Of a DNA stretch of 64,000 nt, positions 22,163 to 31,090 are shown piece after piece. Each line of letters begins with the position of its first letter. Position 1 is the stretch's first letter. Made by a program: the position numbers and the translations under genes. Source of the stretch: Gracilaria domingensis (Eukaryota; Rhodophyta; Florideophyceae; Gracilariales; Gracilariaceae); assembly GCA_022539475.1 (NCBI GenBank), contig VCMS01000034.1, forward strand, positions 124,001 through 188,000. Direction: 5' to 3'. The notes under the pieces were generated by a model, which saw only the letters and a list, made by a program, of their open reading frames with translations, was not told the DNA's origin and made no database searches.

Positions 22163-23335
22163 ATGTCGCTCGCCTTCGGCATCGCGTCGTCGACACCCAT
22201 TCCACTCACGCGCGAGGTCCGTCCGGCCGTCTGTCCTCTGGGTGCTCGCGATGTGGTTCGACGACATCCGCCTCCAGTCATGTCCGTGACGGCCCAGGAG
22301 TTGCGTCACCGGATTCGCACCGCAGAATCTGCCGAAAAGATCGTGTCTGCCCTGAGGCTGGTTGCCGCAGCCCGGATTCGTTCCTCTTCTCAGGCGGCGC
22401 TTCGCGCTCGTCCGTTTGCAAATCATTTGCAGGGTATGATGTCGTCTGTGCTGCGCTTGGCAGAGGCTCGCAGGTTGGATATGAAGGGCATTGCACACAA
22501 GACACCCATATACGACGTTCCTACCACTACTCTGCACGACCCTTCTGTCTCGAAAGCTTTTCTTGATCGCATGTATTTGGCCTTGGCGTATACTCCCCGT
22601 ACCCTGCAGGTGGCATTGATCGTGGTGGTAACTTCCGACAAGCGCTTCTGCGGTTCGTACAACCGAGAAATCATTGCTAGAGCCGTCAGAAGGATGAAGA
22701 GTCTTCGCAAAGCGGGATATGACGTTGAGCTTGCTATTATTGGCCGAACTGCTATGCAATTCTTTCAAATGCACTACAAGCAGGTCCCTATACGTTACTA
22801 CGAACCACTAGGTAGATCTTCAGAGTCACTTGCTACAGCAACCAACCTGAATAACATGGTTCTTTCTCATTTCATCGCCGGCGGAGTTGAAAGGGTGGAG
22901 ATTATTTACACAAGATTCGTCAGCCTCATTGCTAGCACTCCAAGCTTGCGAACACTTCTGCCTGTAACCCCCTCAGGCGTCGAGACTGTCGGCGATGAGA
23001 TGTTTCAGCTTACTTCACACAAAGGCCATTTTGCAACCCGACCTGCGCCTCGACTCAAGTCTACTGCTCTAACTCCTCCGTCTTTGTATGAAGTCTCCGA
23101 TGATGAACTAGTTTCGCTGCTGAACTCTATGTTGCCTATGTACGTCGCTTCGCAGATACAACGCGTTATTCGTGAATCTATTGCTTCTGAACAAGCGTCC
23201 CGTTTGGCTGCGATGCAAGCTGCAACCGATAATGCTCGAGAGCTTATCACTTGTCTGCGATCGATGTACAATAAAGAGCGGCAGGCGAGAATAACAAACG
23301 AAATCATAGAGGTGGTGGCAGGTACAAACAGTTAA
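22163..23335 (+). CDS. atpC: chloroplast ATP synthase CF1 gamma subunit
   Basis: The gamma subunit is the rotating shaft of F1. The mature part begins near MSVTAQELRHRIRTAESAEK and contains SALRLVAAARIR, VVTSDKRFCGSYN and, near the C-terminus, NKERQARITNEIIEVV. The segment FVSLIASTPSLRTLLPVTP, followed by a DEMFQLT stretch, is typical of cyanobacterial and plastid gamma, not mitochondrial gamma. The redox-regulatory cysteine insert of green-plant CF1 gamma is absent. ATG 22163 gives a 46-residue presumed transit peptide and 390 residues in total. ATG codons at 21980 and 21758 are in frame, but the latter overlaps PLGG1. Stop codons of this gene and HOP2 are 13 bases apart. Confidence 0.9.
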   Translation: MSLAFGIASSTPIPLTREVRPAVCPLGARDVVRRHPPPVMSVTAQELRHRIRTAESAEKIVSALRLVAAARIRSSSQAALRARPFANHLQGMMSSVLRLAEARRLDMKGIAHKTPIYDVPTTTLHDPSVSKAFLDRMYLALAYTPRTLQVALIVVVTSDKRFCGSYNREIIARAVRRMKSLRKAGYDVELAIIGRTAMQFFQMHYKQVPIRYYEPLGRSSESLATATNLNNMVLSHFIAGGVERVEIIYTRFVSLIASTPSLRTLLPVTPSGVETVGDEMFQLTSHKGHFATRPAPRLKSTALTPPSLYEVSDDELVSLLNSMLPMYVASQIQRVIRESIASEQASRLAAMQAATDNARELITCLRSMYNKERQARITNEIIEVVAGTNS

Positions 23336-23348
23336 CACCATCGTGAAT

Positions 23349-24062
23349 CTACTTTTTGGCTTTCTTGGTTGATCGAGCGACGGCGATTCCTTTTCTTTTG
23401 GTAGGGTTCTTCATTTCTGGGAAATCGCTTAGCTTGATGTTTGCTGCTTCATCGCTCTCTATTGCTAGCTCTTCGAAGAGTTGGGCCCGTTTCTTTCCGC
23501 TGGCCTCGCCGATTGCATCGGTTATGTCAGTAACAATGCGCCTGTACTTCTTCCACATACTCCGAGCTTGGTAGTAGGAAAGCTCCAGTTTTGTTTTGTC
23601 TTCTTTGGACATCAAAGAGGACCCATCGCCCAAGGAGCCTAGCTTTTGTTCCTTTCGCCCTGTCTCTTCGATAAGCTCTTCAACCTGCGTCTTAGCTTCG
23701 TCCAAAGTGAGCTCTGCGCGCAAACCGCTCGCCTTAGATGCAAGTTGATCAACTTGTTCTGAGATGGATGATAACTGTTGCTGTAAATCCGCGATTTGAT
23801 CATCCAAACGCTTCACTTCGTCCGGATTCGGGATTTCAATGATATCCTGAGCAGCGATGAATATCTTTGCCTTGCCATACTCTTTCTTTGTCACCAATTT
23901 CTTCTCGACCAGAGAAGCAAGCGATCGTTCTACGGCAGTCTTCTTCAAGCCAGATTTCTGCAGCGAGTCGACGATGTTCTGCACGCTGAAAGGTCGGTTC
24001 TGGGCTTGGAGGAACTTATGCACGACCTCCTCGTCTTCAGAGTTTTTTTTCCCTTTAGCCAT
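23349..24062 (-). CDS. HOP2: homologous-pairing protein 2 (TBPIP/PSMC3IP)
   Basis: 237 residues, close to the usual HOP2 length of about 220. An N-terminal winged helix (VVHKFLQAQNRPFSVQNIVD, then LVEKKLVTKKEYGKAKIF) is followed by a leucine-rich coiled coil near residues 80-150. A basic helical C-terminus includes YYQARSMWKKYRRIVTDITD. HOP2 pairs with MND1 and stimulates DMC1 and RAD51 strand exchange in meiosis, so its presence implies a sexual cycle. The start at MAKGKKNSEDEE is chosen because the upstream extension is unlike the family. Confidence 0.9.
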   Translation of the reverse strand: MAKGKKNSEDEEVVHKFLQAQNRPFSVQNIVDSLQKSGLKKTAVERSLASLVEKKLVTKKEYGKAKIFIAAQDIIEIPNPDEVKRLDDQIADLQQQLSSISEQVDQLASKASGLRAELTLDEAKTQVEELIEETGRKEQKLGSLGDGSSLMSKEDKTKLELSYYQARSMWKKYRRIVTDITDAIGEASGKKRAQLFEELAIESDEAANIKLSDFPEMKNPTKRKGIAVARSTKKAKK

Positions 24063-25119
24063 GTCGGTGAAGTCAGATTGGGGGTGTCCGAGACGGGGAT
24101 AAAGATGGGTTGGAGGCGGACATAAGACGGGGATGGCGAACCATTCCGTCGCGACGTGACGGGCGAAGCGAAGCGGCCCCGGCACTTGGCGGGAGCATGC
24201 TGTTTCTTTTCGAACCGCACGCGCCTTTTCTCCCCGCCAGAGTCCAGCCATGCACGGAGACCAGAAGGCCCCCAAAATATCCACAAAACTCGATTATCAT
24301 TCGTTCTCCTCATATGGCTCCAAAGCCAGCCCCCCCGTGCTGAGCAGTCCGGACTCCGGACTTGTCGCATGCTATTCAATTGCCTTTGGTACTCTCTTTA
24401 TGAACAAGGAGATGATCATATTCGATACACATCTCCTTCCCTCAGCAAGTAACATGACTTTGCTTACAATTCTGAAAAGAGCACAACATCTGATGGCGGT
24501 ATCCAGAGAAGATGCTGTGGACTAAAACTAAAACTAAACATGTACATTTTCTTCTAAGTCTTCTACAATAGCGCATCGAGGATGATTTACCCGCCTTCAC
24601 CATACGTTTCGACTACCATCGTTGTGAACAAATCCCTTCCCATAGGGGATGTATCTAGTTTACAGTGATGGTCAGGAAAACTCAACTCCAGTTTCTCGGC
24701 TGAACGTTCTCTTCCCCGTCATTTCTCTTGGTTGTAGGCAAGGACTAGATGTCAGAGAGGGGCCTACGCTTGCCGTATCTTGCGGAGTTCCTGTATTTTC
24801 CTGCTGTGCTTGGTAGACTCCCTATTGCCCATGCTTTATCAACCTGTTTGCTCTTCTTCAGGCCCCGGTTAGACAGACTATCGATAACTCCAGCTGGTAT
24901 GGCTGACATATCTCGTGTTTCCAATCTTGAAAGATAGAGTAATCAAATAAGGACACCTTTCCACTATGCTTTCAACAGCAAAGAATCACAAAAACTTACC
25001 ATTCACGACGATACCCCCTCATCAAGAATTAGCTGCGATTCATAGCTTCTGTCCCACCAAAACCCAATCATTGGTCATGATGACCGCCATAGGACTCTAC
25101 CATTCAATACGATGCGCTT
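24063..25119. other. intergenic, no gene seen
   Basis: About 1.06 kb between the HOP2 start and the end of the next minus-strand gene. Only short overlapping frames are present, with no recognisable domain, RNA or repeat. Confidence 0.5.
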
Positions 25120-26052
25120 TCATCCCAGGAAAAAGATCGAAGTTGTTCCCCCATACTTTTCGCGGGAGGCTGCGTCTTTCTCCTTGAAATCCATCATGTC
25201 AACAGCAGGTTCTGTGGAGCGTTTCCCATTAAAGTTTATCAACAATAACGGCTCTTGGGATCCATTCAGTCCAGTTCGACAGAGACATGAAAGTCGCAAC
25301 GCTTTTTTGCTGTCATACGCGAATGAGATTGCCTTTTCTTCAATACAGATACAGCTGTTTGTGTCGATCATCAGCGGAGCGTTTATATTGAAAGCATTCT
25401 TTGGCGACTCTTCAAAGAAACGCCTCTCGTTGCGGAATAACTCTTTGTACCAGGATGCATAATCTCCAGTCGCCTCGAGAGACTTGTCCAGGACACATTT
25501 CAATACAATTGCTGAAGCACATGACCAATCATTGAATGTCCTCAGATGCTGACGCTCGAAGCTATTGGGAGACGATGACATTCGGTGCTCCGTTACTAGT
25601 TTTATAGCAAAGCGTAGACCAGAGACAGAAGCACAGTAAGCTTGTAATTCGCTCCCGCCGTCCCACGTTTGCACCAACACAAACTTGGATCCCTTAATGT
25701 TTGCTCTCCAACTTTCAATATTCCAGCAGGTTCCGCATTCACCTGAGACATCGCGTACTGCTATGGTGCCGGAATCTGGCTTAGGTATCACAGCTATTTT
25801 CAAGTGAAGAAGTACCTTAGTAGTTCTCTCCGTCACCGACAACCCTACTCCACGAGTAATCTGTATCGGTGGCCTGATATCGAAAGCGATGCGGGTTCTT
25901 TCATCCAAACTTCTGCTTGGTTGAGCAGCAACCATACTTGAGCTGAGGTCGCTTAGAGTCTCGAATCCGGTGATCGACATTAGCTGGGATGTAGAGAGTG
26001 TTCTGCGATTTGCAAGATGCTTAATCCTTTTTCTCCATGACTTCACTTCCAT
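25120..26052 (-). CDS. hypothetical protein
   Basis: 310 residues from an ATG at 26052 to a TGA at 25120. I do not recognise the family. The N-terminus is basic (KSWRKRIKHLANRR). The rest looks like an ordered globular protein with mixed beta and helical stretches and scattered cysteines, including GECGTCW near residue 105 and SCICIEE near 240. It has no signal peptide or membrane helix. The length and ordinary amino-acid composition favour a real gene. Confidence 0.55.
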   Translation of the reverse strand: MEVKSWRKRIKHLANRRTLSTSQLMSITGFETLSDLSSSMVAAQPSRSLDERTRIAFDIRPPIQITRGVGLSVTERTTKVLLHLKIAVIPKPDSGTIAVRDVSGECGTCWNIESWRANIKGSKFVLVQTWDGGSELQAYCASVSGLRFAIKLVTEHRMSSSPNSFERQHLRTFNDWSCASAIVLKCVLDKSLEATGDYASWYKELFRNERRFFEESPKNAFNINAPLMIDTNSCICIEEKAISFAYDSKKALRLSCLCRTGLNGSQEPLLLINFNGKRSTEPAVDMMDFKEKDAASREKYGGTTSIFFLG

Positions 26053-26889
26053 TCTGTCGCATATGTCTCATGTTGCCTTTTCAAACTATGAGGGACTGGC
26101 GAAATCTGAAAGGAAAGCAACACGGGTACTGGGAGATGGGATATAATGCTTTAGGCTCCTTAAGGACGAATTGGGCCATCTTATCCACAATGGCCCGCGA
26201 ATGACTTGTACTCCAATGTAGCTGTTAGGTGATTTGCTGACAATCTGTTGATGACATGTTTCTGGTAGATTCTCTGTGAATGGAACGATATCTACTGTGA
26301 TGCAATCGTCTGTTACCCAAGACTATGCGGTTCAACGGAATGGATATCGTGACAAATATGACACTTTCAGCACGACGACCATAATAACTGAAGAGTATGC
26401 TTTCGCTCGATCCTTATGCTCAAGCCGGGTACCTTCGTACCCCGGGATTCATGCCTTCAACCATTTTGTCGTCGGACGTGCGCCCACAGTGCGCACAACA
26501 GATTTCCGCTGGAGAAGAGAGGAGGCAAAAATGAACTTCAAAAAGAAAAGTACAAGGGTACCTATCGGAGACGAGAGATTCATGAAAATTGTTATCGAAC
26601 ATTGCACGGAAAGGAGAGAAAGCAAATCCTATGGCAAGAGAGACAAAGCCGCAGGCTCACGAGGGCCGTCAACCTTTTTCCTCTTGGACCAGCTTCGAAG
26701 CAATCATGTGAAGTTCGGAAGTTCCACTGAAACAGCTGACGATGAAAAATATGAATTCCTGTAGTTCCTCTAATAGCTTTGACAACGACGTTGGCACTGC
26801 GCAATGATCTGACGCATCATCTTATTTGGAAGGCAAACCTCCATCTTTTCTTCCTGAACTGCTTTGCAGATGGGGCGTTGAGGGGCAAA
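26053..26889. other. intergenic, no confident gene
   Basis: About 840 bases between divergent genes. One frame of about 160 codons (26276-26764, plus strand) is open from a GTG but has no recognised domain and looks like chance. Confidence 0.45.
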
Positions 26890-29211
26890 ATGGACAGCAA
26901 GCTGGTTGCGTTCGCTCGAAGGCTGCTTCCGAGTCAGCATATATATGCAGATTGGGCTGCCTCGGCTCTGCCATTACCGTCCGAGGCACCGTGCTTTATT
27001 CCACCTCACCACGCGGGAGGTGATGCACTTGCAGTCGCACGGAAGGCTTTGAGGGGCTTCCTATGTGACTCAAAGTATAGGCACTTCATAGTATTCACGT
27101 CTGGGACGACTGCATCTTTTCAATTGATAGCTGATCGCTTACCCTGGACCTCTGAGTGTACGTTTCTTTGTCATGCTCATGCTCATAACTCGCTTCTCGG
27201 TCTTCGAAACACCGCTATCAAGAACGGCGCAAAATTTATTTCTTTCAATACTGAAGATTTCGAAGGCTTGCTAAACCGCGAAGGGAGGCGGTCGTGTCAA
27301 ACGTCTTTTGCTGTGTTCGCTTTTCCCGCGGAGTGCAACCTTACAGGTTCGAGATATCCTTTACGATGGGCATCTTCGGTCAAGAAGTTCGGAGTCTTGA
27401 GTTACCCACCTTCACGAGTTATAACCGTTGTTGACACTGCGAAATTGCTCGCTACATGTCCGTTTTCCCTTGATGACAATCCTGACATTGATGCGCTTGT
27501 CTTTTCGTTGTACAAGCTTTCTGCATCATACACAGGTCTTGGGGCACTTCTTATTCGAAATATGTCTTTGCTGCATCACTTGCTCCAGTCTACAACCTCG
27601 AAGTCATATTTTGCAGGAGGCAGATCTGTTGAGGCTCTTAGCCCGTTCTCCAACACACTGTTCGCATCTGCCAAAGATCCAAATGAATTTCTGCAACTTG
27701 GAACCCCTAACATGAATGCAATTAGCGCTTTGCCAAAACAACTTTCATACTTCTCATCAAAGGTGATGAGGTCCATTAACGAAAGCATGAGTACCATTGG
27801 ATGCCATTTTGAGAATCTACTAAAGGAAGCCTTCCCATCATGCATTACTCATCGAGATACTTCGCTGGCCGATCAGAAAGCTTCTGGAACTACCTCTGTA
27901 ACTTTCTTTCGCGACAAGGGCAATAACCCAATCGGACACAACGAGGTTGGCACAATCTTGGCTATCAATAGAGTGTTTGCGAGAACGGGATGCATGTGCA
28001 ACATTGGGGCTTGTGCATCAGTGCTTGGTCTATCAGATAAAGATGTCATTCGTCATTACAGAAAAGGTCATCAATGTGGTGGGGAAATGGATTTGATCGA
28101 CGGGAAGCCCACTGGGGTAGTGAGATTCTCCTTTGGTTGGGGTAGTACGAAAGGTGATGCAGACGCAATTGTACGTATCCTTCGGACATTCCTTGTGTTA
28201 GCTGTATACCGCCCTCTATCTGCGGCACCCAGAACATCTGAAAAGTTTAAAGCCACAGATCTTTACATCTATCCTGTTAAGGGATGTGCCGGAAGTGCTG
28301 TAGAATTTCTTATGGTAGATGGGATGGGAAGTGCAATGGGAGATAGGGCCTTCGGCATTGAAGACTTTGAATCAAAGAAGATTCTGGACGTTCGTTTATG
28401 CCATGAACTCACAAATATTTCATGTTGTTACGAGGAGGATTGGAAGATGTTAGTATTTCGAACATCTCGAGCACGAAGCCAGAAGCTTGGGATCAAGGAG
28501 AACATAACAATTGACGTGCGTGAACTACTAGAACTGAATAAGGATCAACATAAGAATCGAGGACTTCTAATTGATGCTTACGACAATGAGAAGTGCGAAT
28601 GGACATCTGAACGACTGCGAAACGCTGATGAAATCGACAACAACTTGATTCATCAGTGGTTGAGCGCGGTTCTTGAACGCCGAGTACACTTGGTGCGCTT
28701 TCTGTCTAGTAGTGATCGAGGGAAAGCAAATGTTCTTATCACCACAAAGTCTGAGCTTGAGCAGCTTGGCAGGGAGGCTGGAATAGAGCGGCTAAGCATC
28801 CTAATGTCTGCAATTCGTCCGAATGTTGTAGTGCGCAGGATGCGTAGTTTCCCGCGTGCAAAAGATGTTCATCAAGATTCAGAGGATCTATGTGACGTCA
28901 ATCAGCTGGAACGCTTCTGGAATCGTAAAGTAATGTTGAAACGCAGCAGGAGTTGTACGAGGTGCCAAATTGTAAATATCATTGCCAAAGCATGTGGTGT
29001 AGAAAACTCAGGTGAACCGTTGCGTTCTATAGTGCGATTAAGTCGAATTAAGAAAGAGAGGGGAGTTGTTTTTGGAGGTCTAGCTAAGTTCATGGTTCAA
29101 TCATTTGGTGTCACATACGGTGAGCAGGAGCTGAACGAAACCCAGGAAGGGAGCAAATACAAACTGAAGCGGGGTGATGAACTTCAAGGTGATTATTATT
29201 GCAATGACTGA
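26890..29211 (+). CDS. MOCOS: molybdenum cofactor sulfurase
   Basis: 773 residues, close to the usual size. The N-terminal part is a NifS-like, PLP-dependent cysteine desulfurase with the PLP lysine in FSLYKLSASYTGLG near residue 208. The persulfide cysteine lies in GCMCNIGACASVLGL near 372, and VRFSFGWGS follows. The C-terminal part is a MOSC module starting with DLYIYPVKGCAGSAV near 455 and containing RPNVVVRR near 641. The enzyme moves sulfur from cysteine to the molybdenum cofactor, activating xanthine dehydrogenase and aldehyde oxidase. The ATG at 26890 precedes the conserved YADWAAS strand by 17 codons; the more upstream start is a TTG. Confidence 0.95.
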   Translation: MDSKLVAFARRLLPSQHIYADWAASALPLPSEAPCFIPPHHAGGDALAVARKALRGFLCDSKYRHFIVFTSGTTASFQLIADRLPWTSECTFLCHAHAHNSLLGLRNTAIKNGAKFISFNTEDFEGLLNREGRRSCQTSFAVFAFPAECNLTGSRYPLRWASSVKKFGVLSYPPSRVITVVDTAKLLATCPFSLDDNPDIDALVFSLYKLSASYTGLGALLIRNMSLLHHLLQSTTSKSYFAGGRSVEALSPFSNTLFASAKDPNEFLQLGTPNMNAISALPKQLSYFSSKVMRSINESMSTIGCHFENLLKEAFPSCITHRDTSLADQKASGTTSVTFFRDKGNNPIGHNEVGTILAINRVFARTGCMCNIGACASVLGLSDKDVIRHYRKGHQCGGEMDLIDGKPTGVVRFSFGWGSTKGDADAIVRILRTFLVLAVYRPLSAAPRTSEKFKATDLYIYPVKGCAGSAVEFLMVDGMGSAMGDRAFGIEDFESKKILDVRLCHELTNISCCYEEDWKMLVFRTSRARSQKLGIKENITIDVRELLELNKDQHKNRGLLIDAYDNEKCEWTSERLRNADEIDNNLIHQWLSAVLERRVHLVRFLSSSDRGKANVLITTKSELEQLGREAGIERLSILMSAIRPNVVVRRMRSFPRAKDVHQDSEDLCDVNQLERFWNRKVMLKRSRSCTRCQIVNIIAKACGVENSGEPLRSIVRLSRIKKERGVVFGGLAKFMVQSFGVTYGEQELNETQEGSKYKLKRGDELQGDYYCND

Positions 29212-29422
29212 GGCATGTACTTCATATTATTTGCATTAAACGAAGATGTGAGATACACACTGCTTATAAAGTCAAGTTAGCACCAAAGGATGTGCATAAA
29301 GTACGTCATCTTCACACCACAGACACCCCAAAATCCTCAAGTTCTCTTTATTCATCCTATGGACGTCTGGTTGTAATCCATTTTATTCCAGTCTCGCAAA
29401 GACAAGGGAGATCCTACTATTC

Positions 29423-30439
29423 TCACATAAACGGTTTGAAAGGCACTCGTTCTGGCCCATATCTGATCGTTTTTGACGGGGCGGCATAGATGGCCACAGT
29501 GACATATCTCAGTAAACCATCATACCATCCATTATGGAAAACACCACCATGCTGTTCTACAACACGAATCCAGTCTTGAACGCCGGAATGCGTACGAAAG
29601 AACCTTAGGTTAATGACCTCAAAGTGATTCGAAAAAACGGGCATACACGGATTACTCTCTGTCTTGAGAATTGTGCTCCAAAGCTGTTCATTTCGCGGTC
29701 GAATACCATTCAGTTCAACGTAAGATGCAGCCAGTTCTCGGAGGCTCTTCGTCACATTTGGAGAGCACTCTTTCTCCAGAGATGGGTAGGCATACTGCAT
29801 TTCGTTAGCGACAAAAGAGCGCACAAAATCGAATTTGATCTTACTCGCAAATGTAGCTCTGGGTTCTAAACGTATGAGAAAGTCAATATCCGACAGGTAA
29901 TCATTCTGACGGAGAGCAAGATAAGACCAAAACCGAGTCCGATTGGGATCTGTTTCGAGCGTAATATGAGTGGTAGTACGGTTCAAAGTTTGTTGCAAGG
30001 GACGGAAGAGCACTGGAGCCTCCGATAAAGACTGTAATTTGCCCTGCTCCACAGGAGGAAGACCATCATGAAGTATCAATAATTTGTATGGTAATGGATG
30101 AAAATGGCGGTTGAATGACTTGAGGGACAGGCCCAAATGCTTAAGGTTAGTGCGATTGATGGCCGCCACGTATGCAAATGCACATCTCTCTGCCAGATGT
30201 GGGGCCTCTTGCTGCCGAAGTGATTCTTGCCTAAGTCTATACGAAATGACGACGCAAAGCGAAAGAATCGACAGAAAAGCAGCAAGATGTGGCAGTGTAT
30301 AACACAAAGAGAGCCGTTGACGCCAAGTGCTCCGCCCGAGAGAAGAAGATGATTGTATTTCGGACTTTTCAGACGACGACAGCAAAATAGAAGCTGACGA
30401 CATAGGCGACGGCGTAGAAGACCGTTGGTTAGATGTCAT
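29423..30439 (-). CDS. GT15-like alpha-1,2-mannosyltransferase (KRE2/KTR type), type II membrane protein
   Basis: 338 residues. A Ser-rich cytoplasmic tail is followed by one membrane anchor near residues 50-70 (LAAFLSILSLCVVISY) and a lumenal catalytic domain. Landmarks in the GT15 order are FWSYLALRQNDYLSDIDFLI plus RLEP, IKFDFVRSFV, and NHFEVINLRFF followed by VEQHGGVFHNGWYDGLLRYV. In fungi these enzymes add mannose to N- and O-glycans in the Golgi. The WGD of fungal enzymes is replaced by WYD. The acceptor in this organism is unknown. ATG 30439 is preferred to an upstream TTG. Confidence 0.75.
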   Translation of the reverse strand: MTSNQRSSTPSPMSSASILLSSSEKSEIQSSSSLGRSTWRQRLSLCYTLPHLAAFLSILSLCVVISYRLRQESLRQQEAPHLAERCAFAYVAAINRTNLKHLGLSLKSFNRHFHPLPYKLLILHDGLPPVEQGKLQSLSEAPVLFRPLQQTLNRTTTHITLETDPNRTRFWSYLALRQNDYLSDIDFLIRLEPRATFASKIKFDFVRSFVANEMQYAYPSLEKECSPNVTKSLRELAASYVELNGIRPRNEQLWSTILKTESNPCMPVFSNHFEVINLRFFRTHSGVQDWIRVVEQHGGVFHNGWYDGLLRYVTVAIYAAPSKTIRYGPERVPFKPFM

Positions 30440-31090
30440 GTCCAAAGCAGCTACAAGCAAATGACGTTGCTGCGTGAACCATACCAATGGAACTTAGCAT
30501 GTGGTGATATATAGACGAGTTGCATCCATGGCGGCGATGAAATGGTGGCCATCGGCATTGACGTCAAACGCGCACTGCCGGCGCGCAGAGTTAATTGAAA
30601 GCCCGGATGTGGAGGGAACTGCACGAACGCGACGTGAACGCACATGCCTCGAATCAGAGATACGCAACGGCGAGGTATGCAAAGACACGCCCTCTCACAA
30701 AGGCTTCCCAGATGCAAGGTGGTCGCATCTCTACAGTGAAGTCTACGGATATTAAGGATAGCTCTCTTGAAGGTTGACCTTTCCCACGCCCAATTCTTCC
30801 GTTAGAAATCTTAGAAAAGCACGGTGGTGCCTTTGGTAAACCACAGAAATTCTTGGCCCTCTTGAAGAGAGAAAGCTTCACTCCAGGCTGCTGTCACAAG
30901 AATGAAGAGAAGACGATGAACGCGGATGACACGCGCAGCCGTCTTGTCGCATCGCGGCCAGAGATACATTCAGATTTGCACGCAGTGCTCCACGTGCTCT
31001 ACGCCCCCTTGCCACGCAATCAGAAACCGGTTTTAAACTCAAACCCGCCGACACCAATCCGCCATCATCCGACCTCCGCGCTAAACGCCA
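30440..31090. other. intergenic between divergent genes
   Basis: 650 bases between the GT15-like gene and the proline-rich gene. No gene or repeat is visible; it presumably holds two divergent promoters. Confidence 0.5.

Noticed and set aside
22163-23335. Mitochondrial ATP synthase gamma subunit
   Set aside because: The FVSLIAS...TLLPVTP and DEMFQLT segments are those of cyanobacterial and plastid gamma.
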